Positions 1-8,612 of a stretch of DNA of 64,000 nt are shown piece by piece (the first letter of the stretch is position 1; every line of letters begins with the position of its first letter). The position numbers were made by a program, and so were the translations under genes. Under the pieces are notes generated by a model. The model was not told the DNA's origin, searched no databases, and worked only from the letters and a program-made list of their open reading frames with translations. This stretch comes from Polymorphobacter megasporae (lineage in GTDB: Bacteria > Pseudomonadota > Alphaproteobacteria > Sphingomonadales > Sphingomonadaceae). The stretch spans positions 3,472,001 through 3,536,000 of the forward strand of contig NZ_CP081848.1 in NCBI RefSeq assembly GCF_018982885.2, read 5' to 3'.

Positions 1-1057
1 CGTCGATTGCGGCGATCACCTCCTCCATCGAGCGGAAACGCTCGGCGGGATCTGGCGCGAGCATCTTCGCGAAGATGGCTTGCATGTCGGGTGCGATCGA
101 CGACAGGTCGGGGACGGTATCGCGCGCCTCGAGCGCGTCGACGATCGTCACCCCCATGTCGAGCGGCGCGCCGCGGGCGTAAGCGATCATCACCAACGCG
201 AGGCTGTAGACGTCGGTCCACGGCCCGACCTGCCGCTTGAACTTGCCGAAGATCTCGGGCGCGGCATAGCCGAACTTGCCCGCGAACGCCTCGCCGACGA
301 CGCTCTTCTCGCCCGGGTTGGTGTCCTTGGCGATGCCGAAGTCGATGATCTTGCAGCGGTCGACGTTGCCGTCGGGGAGGAGGAGGTTGTCGGGGGAGAG
401 GTCGCGATGAATGACCCCGGCTTCGTGCGCCGCGCCGAGCCCCGTCGCGAGCCGCTTGAGCACGCGGCGGACGCTTGCCGGGTCGGCAGGATCGCCGGTC
501 AGGATATCGGCCATCGACGGGCCGCTGACATATTCAATCGCGAGGTAATTGATCCGGTTGGTCCGGTCGAACGCCAGCGTGCGATACTTCACGAGTGAGT
601 CGTGGCCGATCCGTTCAAGCGCGCTCGCTTCGCGGCGGAACAGCGCCATGAACTGGTCGTCGGCGGCGTATTGCGGCAGGATGACCTTGATCGCGACCTT
701 CTCGCCGCTCGCAAGGTTGCGCCCCTCGTAGACCTCGCCCATGCCGCCCTGCGCGATGAAGCGGACGATCTCGAACAGGTCGTTGAGGGTCATGCCGACG
801 AGGCCGCCCGGCGTGCCGTGAACGAAGGCGCCACCTGGTGCCGACACCGCAGCGGGAGGGGCCGACGGCGGTGGCACGAACGTCGGCGGCGGAGCGAACA
901 CCGGCGGCTGGCTGACCGCGCCGAACGGGTCGGCGGCTGGCTCGGCATCGGGCGGCGGCGGTCCGTCGCCGTGGAGCGCGGCGAGGTCGGCCGCCGAGAC
1001 CATCACCGTTCGCTCGGCGCCGCGCGGCGCGGGCGCGTCGTCTTCGGGATCGCTCAC
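1..1057 (-). CDS. ppkA: T6SS-associated Ser/Thr protein kinase PpkA (partial, C-terminus outside window)
   Basis: Eukaryotic-type serine/threonine kinase of the T6SS threonine-phosphorylation pathway, where PpkA normally phosphorylates the FHA protein to promote apparatus assembly. The visible 352 residues begin with a Pro-rich, probably disordered stretch (about 33-80). The kinase fold follows: Gly-rich loop (AQGGMGEVYEG, about 102-112), ATP-binding Lys in AIKV (about 124), catalytic loop HRDLSPDN (about 217-224), DFG (about 239-241) and APE. The usual Lys of HRDLKPxN is Ser here. The GTG start at 1057 overlaps the pppA stop in a GTGA arrangement, which suggests translational coupling. The gene is cut by the window edge, so any C-terminal sensor or membrane segment is unseen. 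Assignment to PpkA rather than a generic kinase rests on the neighbours pppA, tagF and tssM. Confidence 0.9.
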   Translation of the reverse strand, partial: MSDPEDDAPAPRGAERTVMVSAADLAALHGDGPPPPDAEPAADPFGAVSQPPVFAPPPTFVPPPSAPPAAVSAPGGAFVHGTPGGLVGMTLNDLFEIVRFIAQGGMGEVYEGRNLASGEKVAIKVILPQYAADDQFMALFRREASALERIGHDSLVKYRTLAFDRTNRINYLAIEYVSGPSMADILTGDPADPASVRRVLKRLATGLGAAHEAGVIHRDLSPDNLLLPDGNVDRCKIIDFGIAKDTNPGEKSVVGEAFAGKFGYAAPEIFGKFKRQVGPWTDVYSLALVMIAYARGAPLDMGVTIVDALEARDTVPDLSSIAPDMQAIFAKMLAPDPAERFRSMEEVIAAID

Positions 1058-1794
1058 AATGCGATCGACACTTCGGTCGCCTCCTCCACCGAGATCAGGA
1101 CCACCGTAACATTATCCGGTGCACCGTTCGCCAACGTTTCGGCGATCATGCGATCGGCGGCGGCGTTGACGCTCGGCAGGCGCAGCAGGCGGCCGATCGC
1201 TTCCTCGGGCACGACCTTGGTCAGCCCGTCGCTGCAGATCAGGTAATGGTCGCCGGGTAACGCCGTGTCGGTGATGCCTTCGGGGCGGCATTCGGCCTCG
1301 GCTCCGACCGCGCGCGACAGGACGTGCGCCATCGGATGCGTCTCGGCATCCTCGGGCGCAAGGCTGCCGCGATCGACGAGTTCCTGGACGACGCTGTGAT
1401 CGCGGCTGAGCTGGGTCAGCCCGCCGCGGCGGAAGCGGTAGGCGCGGCTGTCGCCGACCCACAGACACATCAAATTCGTGCCGTCGAGGTGGATCAGCAC
1501 AGCAGTCGTGCCCATCGATTGCCCCGCCGCCTTCGCCGCCTCGACGATCGCCGTGTTTCCCGACTGCATTGCCGCGACCAGCGCCGCGCCCTTCGCCTCG
1601 GCAGTCCCGGTCATGTCGACCGTGGCGAACTGCGCGACGAGCGTTTGCGACGCCCATTGCCCATTGGCGTGCCCGCCCATGCCGTCGGCGACGACCCACA
1701 GCGCGACGTCGTCGCGCGAGAGCACCGAATCCTCGTTGACCGCGCGGACGAGCCCCGGGTGCGTCCGGACCGCAGTGCGATAGCGCAGCTTCAT
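1054..1794 (-). CDS. pppA: PP2C-family protein phosphatase PppA
   Basis: Mn/Mg-dependent Ser/Thr phosphatase that opposes PpkA in T6SS control. The 246-residue product shows the PP2C motifs in order: Glu-Asp near residue 21, DGMGG (37-41), GDSRAY, SDGL and a C-terminal DNVTVV, which supply the metal-binding acidic residues. No signal peptide or membrane segment is visible. ATG at 1794 was chosen because the phosphatase homology begins there (MKLRYRTAVRTHPG) and because it overlaps the tagF stop in ATGA; an upstream in-frame extension to 1890 is GC-rich and lies inside tagF. The stop overlaps the ppkA GTG, so the kinase/phosphatase pair is coupled on one message. Confidence 0.93.
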   Translation of the reverse strand: MKLRYRTAVRTHPGLVRAVNEDSVLSRDDVALWVVADGMGGHANGQWASQTLVAQFATVDMTGTAEAKGAALVAAMQSGNTAIVEAAKAAGQSMGTTAVLIHLDGTNLMCLWVGDSRAYRFRRGGLTQLSRDHSVVQELVDRGSLAPEDAETHPMAHVLSRAVGAEAECRPEGITDTALPGDHYLICSDGLTKVVPEEAIGRLLRLPSVNAAADRMIAETLANGAPDNVTVVLISVEEATEVSIAL

Positions 1795-2366
1795 GCCGTC
1801 CCCCCGACGAGCCGTTGCAGCAATGCGGCGTCGACCGTCGCCGCGCGCAGCCCGATCGCGTCGCCCTCGGCCGGGTCGGCGACCCACCATGCACTCGACG
1901 GCGGCAGCGACACGCCAGCGAGAAATTCACCGCGGGCGTCGGGTATGGGCATCGCGCCGGTGATCGCGGCGGCGTAGCTATCGGCGTCGAGGCTGCCCCC
2001 AAGCGCGTTGTACGTTGCCGCCTCGACAGCATCGGCAAATCCCGGCGACTGGCTGGCGACCGCCCAGACCGGCTCAGCCGCTCCCACGACGCCGCCGGCG
2101 ATGAAGAAATACCGGCCCGCCGAGTCGATCGATGGCGCGAGCGCAAGGTGCATCGCCGCTGCCCCGCACGCGCCGGGCGGGATATAGCCGCGCCACAGCG
2201 GGGCGGCGGTCAGGCGCGCGGCGAAGGCGTCGTCGTCGAGCCCGTCGCGGATCGCCGCCAACCCGCTCGTCAGCCACGCGTCGAGCGCGGCGACCTGCGG
2301 CCCTTCCCATCCACGCGCGACGAAGTCGCCATGCGCGGGGAGCTTGCCGTAGAGCCCCGGCGTCAC
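1791..2366 (-). CDS. tagF: T6SS-associated protein TagF
   Basis: TagF (DUF2094) family, 191 residues, a cytoplasmic post-translational modulator of T6SS activity usually encoded beside PppA/PpkA. The N-terminus MTPGLYGKLPAHGDFVARGW is the family signature (GKLPxxGDFV), followed by the conserved GYIPPGACG region and SAGRYFF. Some bacteria carry a fused TagF-PppA protein; here the two are separate ORFs overlapping by 4 bp, in keeping with that functional link. The start overlaps the tssM stop by 4 bp. Family knowledge suggests TagF represses assembly by binding the FHA protein, but no FHA protein gene is present in this window, so its partner is unseen. Confidence 0.93.
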   Translation of the reverse strand: MTPGLYGKLPAHGDFVARGWEGPQVAALDAWLTSGLAAIRDGLDDDAFAARLTAAPLWRGYIPPGACGAAAMHLALAPSIDSAGRYFFIAGGVVGAAEPVWAVASQSPGFADAVEAATYNALGGSLDADSYAAAITGAMPIPDARGEFLAGVSLPPSSAWWVADPAEGDAIGLRAATVDAALLQRLVGGTA

Positions 2367-5300
2367 AGCTTCGCCGGACAGCGGAGCGCGAACGGACCCG
2401 TCGGCGTAAACGGATCAGGGCCGCCCGCGACCTCGACGTCGAGCGCGCTGTCGGGAGTGAAAGCGAAGCGATACTTGCCCGGCCCGAGCTGGGTTTTCTT
2501 GGCGTGACCGAGGACGCGGAACAGCGCCCACGGCCCTTCCTCGCGTAGCGGCGGCGCGGCAGTAGTCCCGGCGGGCAAGCCGGTCTGCGCGTATTCGGCG
2601 ACCTGGCTGCCGCCGCTCGACCAGCTGAAGCGCTCCGCCGGCGATTGCGGCATCAGGTCCATCGGCACGCCCCCGGCGCGGAGGCGCAACCCGCCCTTGT
2701 TGGTCGGCGCCGCAGCGAGGCGCAGCACGAGGTTGCCCCCCATCAGCCCCTCGGTGTCGGCCGCGCGCTGGAAAGCCGCCGCCGATCCCGCCTGGAATCC
2801 CTTGACCGTCGGCTCGCTGGTCCACGTCCAGCCCTTCTTCGGGTCGCCGTCCTTCTTCAGATACGGCTGCAGGCTGTCGCGCCCGAAGCCTGCGACCAAC
2901 CCTGCGACCCGCGTGACGTCGGCAGGAGCGAGGTCGGCCCCGTCGCCGAACGGATAGCCCGCGCCGAAGATGCGGCCGCAATCGGGTAGGATCTTCTGCG
3001 CATAGGCGTCGCGCAATTCGGTCGTCCGCTGGGTCTCGGCGGCCTTGCTCGATCCGCCCGCGACATGCGCAACGAAGTCCGATAGCGCCGGAACTGCGGC
3101 CCCGGCGTTCGCCGCCGCGACCGACAGCTCAGCAGCCGCCGCCGCGATCGCGCCCGAACCGCCGCCGCCGCCGGCAGACCCACCGCCACCGCCGCCGCCT
3201 GCACCGCCACCACCGCCGACCTTGGCCTGCGCCAACGCGAGCTGATACTTGCCCAGCGCCCCAAGTAATTGCTTGAGCGGTGCGGAGTCGCCCGCGGTAT
3301 ATTCCTTCATGCCCGCGAAATTGTCCTCGATCGTCTTCGCCGCGATCTGTGACGCCGAGCCCTTCATCTCCTTGCCCGCCAGATCGCCCGCGAGCTTGCC
3401 GAGCGCCCCGCCGGGCAGCGCCGGTGCCTTGATGTTCGGCAGTAGCGCGGTCGTGTTCGCCACGATCGCATCGGTCAGCTTCTTGAGCGGCGACGACGCG
3501 GGGTTCGACAGCCGCGCCAGCGCCATCGGGTCACGCGCGTAATCACCCGGCTGCGGCGCGGCGAGGACCGCAGTCCAGCGCTTGGTATATTCGGCAGCGT
3601 ACAGCTGCCCGAGCTCGCTGGTGTCGAGCGGGGCTTGCGCTGCCGCGCTCGCGCCGAGCATCCAGCGGTCGGCGTCGAGCGCCTTGCCGATCCCGGCGAC
3701 GTTGGGAATGAACCCGGCGAGGAAGCCCTTTTTGGTGAACAGATACGGCACCTTGATCCCGGCGAGCTCGCCCGGGTTGGCGAACGCATCGGCCTCACCC
3801 TTGAGGATGCCGTCGCCGACCAGCCGCCAGTCGTCGCCCGAAACCTGCTGCTTCATCAGCGCGAGCGCGCGTTCGGCGGGCGACATCGCCGCCATCGTCG
3901 CCTGTCCGCGTTCGACCAGCGACGCATCGAGCAGCGGTCCGGTCAATTGCCGCCCGAAGCTCCCCTGGTCGGCAAGCAGCGCTTTCGCATGCCCGATGAT
4001 CCGCGCCCGCGTCGCCGCATTCTCCTCGCCCGGCAGCGCCCGTGCCGCGAGATCGTCCTCGAGCCAACGCAGGATATACGCGTCGTCGCGCTTCGCCCCA
4101 GCGCGGTTGCCGAGCATCAGATAGACCTTGAGCGGCTCGTAGACTGCAACCGGGTCGGTCCCCGCGGCGGTCAGCGCCGCCTCGGCGGTCGTGATCAGGC
4201 GCGGCAGCAGATAGCGCTGGAGGCCGTCGTAATACGCCCGGCTCGACTCGTCGGCGAGGCTCGACCGGTACAGCGGACGCTCGCCGAACGGCTTGTGCTC
4301 GGCGGCGGTCGCGCCGTACGGCAGCTTGTCGCGCAGCGCATCGAGCAGGTCGAGCGGTTCGGCCGGCGACGCCCCGAGCGAAACCTTGTCGCCCGCGTCG
4401 AGCCCCTTGCTGCCCTCGCCGAGCGACGTCGCGGTCGCTAGCGTCGCGTCCTGCCCCTTCGAATTTGCGAGGTAGCTCCAGATCAGCAGGACAAGGAGGA
4501 GCAGCGCGATCAACCCGCCGGCGATCGCGACGCCGAGCTTGAGCATCCGGTCGCGACGCCGCCGCGCCGCGTTCGGCCCGGCAAGCCCGGCCTCGGCGAT
4601 GACGACGTCGGAGAGCAATTTGTTGACGAAGAACGCGCGCGGGCTCGACGGCCGTGCGCGCGTGCCCGTGCCGAGCGTCCCCGCGAGATCGCCGAGCAGC
4701 CGGTCGAACGGCGTCCCCTGCTGGACCCCGCTGGTGAAATAGAAGCCGCGCAGCCGCGCGCCATTCGCGCCGGCGGTTGCGCCCGCTTGCGCCGCGCCCG
4801 CGCCGAAGACCCCGTCGAGCAGGCGGATGATCCGCGCGCGCAGGTCGATGAAGCGCGCCGGGAAGGTCAGCGCCGCGCCGCGACGGATCGGATCGGTCTC
4901 GGCCTGGAGCCGTGCGGGCAGCCGGTCGGCGAGCGCCTGGACGACGTCGTCATACCCGCCCGCGAGCTCGGCGACGCTGGGCCGCGCCGCGACGAGCGGC
5001 AGCGTATGGCCGACGACCGATCGCCGCCCCTCGACCGACAGGTCGTCGAAAAACTCGACGAAACCGGCGACGAGGTCGGCCTTGGTGAACAGGACGTAGA
5101 CGGGGAGTTCGAGGCCGAGCTCGCGCCCGAGTTCGGCGATCCGTCCGCGGATCGCGACGATATGCTTGTCGAGGCCGTCGGCCGAGACGCGCGCGATTTC
5201 GTCGAGCCCCATCGCGACGATGATGCCGTTCAACGGCTGCATCGGGCGCGCTTTCTTCAGCGAGCCGAGGAAGCTGGTCCAGCCCTTGGCATCGGCGTCG

Positions 5301-5809
5301 GCGCTCGAATCCTGGCTGGTGTAGCGCCCAGCGGTGTCGATCAGCACCGCCTCGTCGGCGAACCACCAATCGCAGTTGCGCGTCCCGCCGACGCCCGCCG
5401 CGGCCTCGTCGTTGAGCAACCGCAGCCCCGATTTCTGGATCAGCGTCGTCTTGCCCGCGCCCGGCGGGCCGATGATGACGTACCACGGCGAGGCGTAGAG
5501 CGAGCCCTTCCCCCCCGCCTTGGCGCGGTCGAGCGCTGCCTTCATCTTGGCCGACACGGCCTCGCCCTCGAGATCGGCGGGACCCGCCATCGCCTCGGCG
5601 AGCGCCTTTTCGGCGGCGCGCTTGCGGAACCAGCGAACGCCCGCGACGACGGCGAAGATCAGCCAGACGAGGCCGATCGCCCACCAGCGCGCGGGGAGCA
5701 GGACGCCGACCAAGGGACCGCAGAGGAAGAACAGGATCAGCGTAACGAGCAGCGTCGCGCCGATCGCGAGCGTCCACCAGTTCCCAAAGAAGCGTTTGAC
5801 GGCGGCCAT
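2363..5809 (-). CDS. tssM: T6SS inner-membrane protein TssM (IcmF)
   Basis: Core of the T6SS membrane complex, spanning the inner membrane and reaching into the periplasm. The 1148-residue product has two N-terminal hydrophobic segments (about 14-38 and 43-60), a cytoplasmic GTPase-like domain with an intact Walker A (GPPGAGKT, 114-121), and a third membrane segment near 430. The IcmF-related periplasmic region and the C-terminal DUF1215/TssJ-contacting region follow. A Gly-rich low-complexity linker of about 25 residues interrupts the periplasmic part near residue 864 and is not typical of the family. The start shares one base with the tssL stop (TAATG). The length is normal for TssM. Confidence 0.96.
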   Translation of the reverse strand: MAAVKRFFGNWWTLAIGATLLVTLILFFLCGPLVGVLLPARWWAIGLVWLIFAVVAGVRWFRKRAAEKALAEAMAGPADLEGEAVSAKMKAALDRAKAGGKGSLYASPWYVIIGPPGAGKTTLIQKSGLRLLNDEAAAGVGGTRNCDWWFADEAVLIDTAGRYTSQDSSADADAKGWTSFLGSLKKARPMQPLNGIIVAMGLDEIARVSADGLDKHIVAIRGRIAELGRELGLELPVYVLFTKADLVAGFVEFFDDLSVEGRRSVVGHTLPLVAARPSVAELAGGYDDVVQALADRLPARLQAETDPIRRGAALTFPARFIDLRARIIRLLDGVFGAGAAQAGATAGANGARLRGFYFTSGVQQGTPFDRLLGDLAGTLGTGTRARPSSPRAFFVNKLLSDVVIAEAGLAGPNAARRRRDRMLKLGVAIAGGLIALLLLVLLIWSYLANSKGQDATLATATSLGEGSKGLDAGDKVSLGASPAEPLDLLDALRDKLPYGATAAEHKPFGERPLYRSSLADESSRAYYDGLQRYLLPRLITTAEAALTAAGTDPVAVYEPLKVYLMLGNRAGAKRDDAYILRWLEDDLAARALPGEENAATRARIIGHAKALLADQGSFGRQLTGPLLDASLVERGQATMAAMSPAERALALMKQQVSGDDWRLVGDGILKGEADAFANPGELAGIKVPYLFTKKGFLAGFIPNVAGIGKALDADRWMLGASAAAQAPLDTSELGQLYAAEYTKRWTAVLAAPQPGDYARDPMALARLSNPASSPLKKLTDAIVANTTALLPNIKAPALPGGALGKLAGDLAGKEMKGSASQIAAKTIEDNFAGMKEYTAGDSAPLKQLLGALGKYQLALAQAKVGGGGGAGGGGGGGSAGGGGGSGAIAAAAAELSVAAANAGAAVPALSDFVAHVAGGSSKAAETQRTTELRDAYAQKILPDCGRIFGAGYPFGDGADLAPADVTRVAGLVAGFGRDSLQPYLKKDGDPKKGWTWTSEPTVKGFQAGSAAAFQRAADTEGLMGGNLVLRLAAAPTNKGGLRLRAGGVPMDLMPQSPAERFSWSSGGSQVAEYAQTGLPAGTTAAPPLREEGPWALFRVLGHAKKTQLGPGKYRFAFTPDSALDVEVAGGPDPFTPTGPFALRCPAKL
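3150..3220 (-). repeat. Low-complexity poly-glycine coding tract inside tssM
   Basis: On the minus strand this stretch encodes runs of 5, 7 and 5 glycines separated by Ala/Ser, inside the predicted periplasmic part of TssM. The DNA is a near-repeat of GCC/GGC-type triplets, so slippage could change its length. It reads as a flexible linker between two folded halves and keeps the frame open. Confidence 0.8.
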
Positions 5810-7251
5810 TATTCGCTCCGCGGCAAGATGAGTTCGACGCGGCGGTTTTTCGCCTTGGCCTCGGCAGTGTCGCCGCGATCGACCGGCTCGCGGTCACCCC
5901 GGCCCTGCGCCGACATCCGCGACCTATCGAGCGTCGACACCAGCACCGCCTCGACCGACGCCGCGCGCGCCTGGGATAGCGCCATGTTGTCGGCGTAGGT
6001 TGCCGCCAACGCACCCTTGATCGGGTCGGAATCGGTGTGCGCGACGACCGCGATCGACCCCGGCTCCGGCTTTAACGCCGCTCCAGCCTCGCTGATCAAC
6101 GGCGCGTACGCGCTGGCGACATCGGCGGCACCCTTGTCGAACATGCTCGGCGGCAGCCCCGGACACGCCGAGATCACGAGCCGGATCGTCGCGCCGTCGT
6201 CCTTCGCTTCGATGCACTTGCTCGTCAGCCGCGCGCGAACGCGTTCGAGCTGCCCCGACGGCTTGACGATATCGCCGCCGACGCGGTCGATCGCCGCCGG
6301 GTTGACCGGCGGCAGCTGGCGCAGCGCGAGCCACGCCGGATGATCGCGGCTGTCGAGCAGCAATTTGCCACCGAGGAAGACGAGGAGGAGGAACGCGAGC
6401 ACCGCCGCCGCGACGATCGCCGCGCGGACGAGCCAGCCGAGGCGCGGCATCGGCGTCGGCACGCCGTGCCACATCGGCGACAGATCGGTCTCGGGCCGCG
6501 CGCGGATACCGCCGAGCGTGTTGTATATCGCCCCCATCCGGCTGCTGACCTGCGAATTGCCGTCGGGGAGCGTCCGCAGCCGTCCCTGAAAACCGACCGC
6601 GAGGCAGGCGTGATAGAGTTCGAGCATCTCGACATGCGCCGCGGGCCGCGCGAGCATCGTGTCGAGGATGGTGAAAAACTGGTCGCCGCCGAACGCCTGG
6701 CCGAAGCTGACGACGACGAGGCTGCGCCGCGGCCAGTCGCTATTCGCGCCGCCGGGCAGGTTCTGGACGATGTCGTCGACCGTCGCGAGCACGGCATAAC
6801 GCGCGCGGGCGTTATCCTCCGCCGACAGGCCGAGGCCGCTCAACGTCTTTTCGAATGCCTTCGCCTCGCCGTCGGCGCGGGTCCGCAGCCGCGCGACATC
6901 GGCGATCTGCCGGTCGGCCTGGACCGCCGCCGCGAGCGCGAGCAGCCGCGCCGACGCCGCCATCAGCGGGTTGCGCACGCGCATCGGCGCGTCGATCGGG
7001 GGAACGTCGTCGTCGCTGAAGCCGCGCGCCGCCATACCGGCATTGACCCGCTGCGGCTCCGGCGCGGCAGCTTGACCGGGAAACGGCTGGAAAGTCGTGC
7101 GTTCGCCAGTCGCCCCCGGTGACGGCGGGGTTTGGCCGTGTGCGGGTAAGGGTGCGCCTTGTGCGGGTGCTGGTGCGCCTTGCGCAGCGGCCAGTGGCGA
7201 CGGCCGGAAAACCGTCTTCTGCCCCGGAACCGGCGGTTTACCGTCGCTCAT
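5809..7251 (-). CDS. tssL: T6SS protein TssL (DotU) with C-terminal OmpA-like peptidoglycan-binding domain
   Basis: Inner-membrane partner of TssM, 480 residues. The N-terminal ~90 residues are Pro/Ala/Gln-rich and probably disordered. The DotU cytoplasmic domain spans roughly 100-275, and a single membrane segment near 300 precedes a periplasmic tail. The tail is an OmpA/MotB-like domain with AHTDSDPI (about 404-411), NMALSQARA, and the terminal NRRVEL (about 469-474) that normally binds diaminopimelate. This is the 'evolved' TssL that anchors itself to peptidoglycan without a separate TagL. The ATG at 7251 overlaps the tssK stop by 4 bp. With no tssJ seen in the window, this domain may carry much of the cell-wall anchoring. 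Confidence 0.95.
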   Translation of the reverse strand: MSDGKPPVPGQKTVFRPSPLAAAQGAPAPAQGAPLPAHGQTPPSPGATGERTTFQPFPGQAAAPEPQRVNAGMAARGFSDDDVPPIDAPMRVRNPLMAASARLLALAAAVQADRQIADVARLRTRADGEAKAFEKTLSGLGLSAEDNARARYAVLATVDDIVQNLPGGANSDWPRRSLVVVSFGQAFGGDQFFTILDTMLARPAAHVEMLELYHACLAVGFQGRLRTLPDGNSQVSSRMGAIYNTLGGIRARPETDLSPMWHGVPTPMPRLGWLVRAAIVAAAVLAFLLLVFLGGKLLLDSRDHPAWLALRQLPPVNPAAIDRVGGDIVKPSGQLERVRARLTSKCIEAKDDGATIRLVISACPGLPPSMFDKGAADVASAYAPLISEAGAALKPEPGSIAVVAHTDSDPIKGALAATYADNMALSQARAASVEAVLVSTLDRSRMSAQGRGDREPVDRGDTAEAKAKNRRVELILPRSE

Positions 7252-8582
7252 CGCGATTGCCTCCTAACACACCAGAGCTCGAGCGCCAGGTCGGGCCAGT
7301 CACCGGCAATATACAAGCCGAGTGCTGGTGCAGTCGCGAAGTCACGCCAGTCGGGATGCGACCGGTCGAGCTCGAAATAGATGTAATTCGGCATCGTCCG
7401 TATTTGCGACGGCGGCGCGACGATTGCCGCGAGTGGAACGCCGGGCAACGCCGCTTGCACGAGTTGTTGCATCTTGGCGACCGAACCGATCTTGACCACA
7501 GACGGGAGCGAGCGCCGCACCTCGTCGCCGGGCTTACGCGTTGAAACCGCGAGATAAAATCGGCCTTGGTCGTATAACGAGCGATCGGTAATCGTCGAAA
7601 CATACGCCCCCGGCTGGATCATCTTGAGCTCCAACTGGACCGCCGAGCGGCTGAACTCGGTCGACAATCCGGCACGCAACGCCTCGATCACCGGCCGGAA
7701 CGTCATCTCGAGGTCTTCGTGATCATAGTCCGGGAAGCGTTCGGGCCGCCGGTCGGCGCGGGTGAAGGTTGCCAACTCCCCCGCCATCGCGATGAAATCG
7801 CTGAACAATCGCTCGGGGTGAACGCGTTCGAGCCGCTGCAGGTGGCGCAACAGCGGCTGCCAGCGGTTGAGCAACTGAAGCAATAGATAAGCCGCGAAAG
7901 TCTCGGTCCCGCCCTCGGTCCCCTCCACCGCCCGCAGCGACAATTCCTCCTGCCGGCTCTCGAGACGCCCAAGGATATCAACGAGAAAGCCCGCCATCGT
8001 CGGCGATGCCCGGATATCAAGCAGCGGCGGAATATAAGCATCATCCCAGATCACGCGCTTCGAACTGAGCTCGCGAATCCGCGCGATCCCGAGCCTGGTC
8101 CGCCCGGCAAGATCGGCTTCCTCGATGCCGAAGCGCAGGTTCGGCAGCGCGATCTCGATCGTTTCGGTCGCGCGGTCGGCGTCGGCAATGTCGACTGCCT
8201 CTGTCTCGCCAATGAGATAGCGCGCGATGCTCGCGTCGCGCGACTGCGGGTAGGCATAAGCGACCGCCCCCGCGGCGCGCGCCGGGAGCGTCAGATACAC
8301 GATCTCGCCGCGCACCTGATCGTCGACGTCGAACGCCAGCGGCGGCGCGAGCCCGCCGGGAATGTCGACGACCTCGCCATCGGGCATCACCGCGACGAGC
8401 CGCTTGACCCCGACCTTCGCGCCGCTCGCCGCGTCCTCATCAAGCTGCAGCTCGACCAGTCCCCACGGGTACGCCGCCGCACCCCCGAGACGGGCATGCA
8501 ACGCCGCGGTCTGCGCAAGTCCCTCCGCCTGCAAATGTTGCGGACGGAGGAAAAGGCCTTCGGACCAAACGGGTGAACTCAT
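7248..8582 (-). CDS. tssK: T6SS baseplate protein TssK
   Basis: Trimeric baseplate connector that links the sheath/tube assembly to the TssL-TssM membrane complex. The 444-residue product begins with the family hallmark VWSEGLFLRPQHLQ and keeps normal TssK length and three-domain layout. ATG at 8582 is preferred, with an AAAAGAA ribosome-binding stretch about 9 nt upstream; a TTG at 8591 would add only three residues. The gap to the tssH stop is 30 bp, and the gene end overlaps the tssL start (ATGA). Confidence 0.95.
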   Translation of the reverse strand: MSSPVWSEGLFLRPQHLQAEGLAQTAALHARLGGAAAYPWGLVELQLDEDAASGAKVGVKRLVAVMPDGEVVDIPGGLAPPLAFDVDDQVRGEIVYLTLPARAAGAVAYAYPQSRDASIARYLIGETEAVDIADADRATETIEIALPNLRFGIEEADLAGRTRLGIARIRELSSKRVIWDDAYIPPLLDIRASPTMAGFLVDILGRLESRQEELSLRAVEGTEGGTETFAAYLLLQLLNRWQPLLRHLQRLERVHPERLFSDFIAMAGELATFTRADRRPERFPDYDHEDLEMTFRPVIEALRAGLSTEFSRSAVQLELKMIQPGAYVSTITDRSLYDQGRFYLAVSTRKPGDEVRRSLPSVVKIGSVAKMQQLVQAALPGVPLAAIVAPPSQIRTMPNYIYFELDRSHPDWRDFATAPALGLYIAGDWPDLALELWCVRRQSR

Positions 8583-8612
8583 TGAACGCAATTCTTTTCG
8601 TTATTGACCCGA

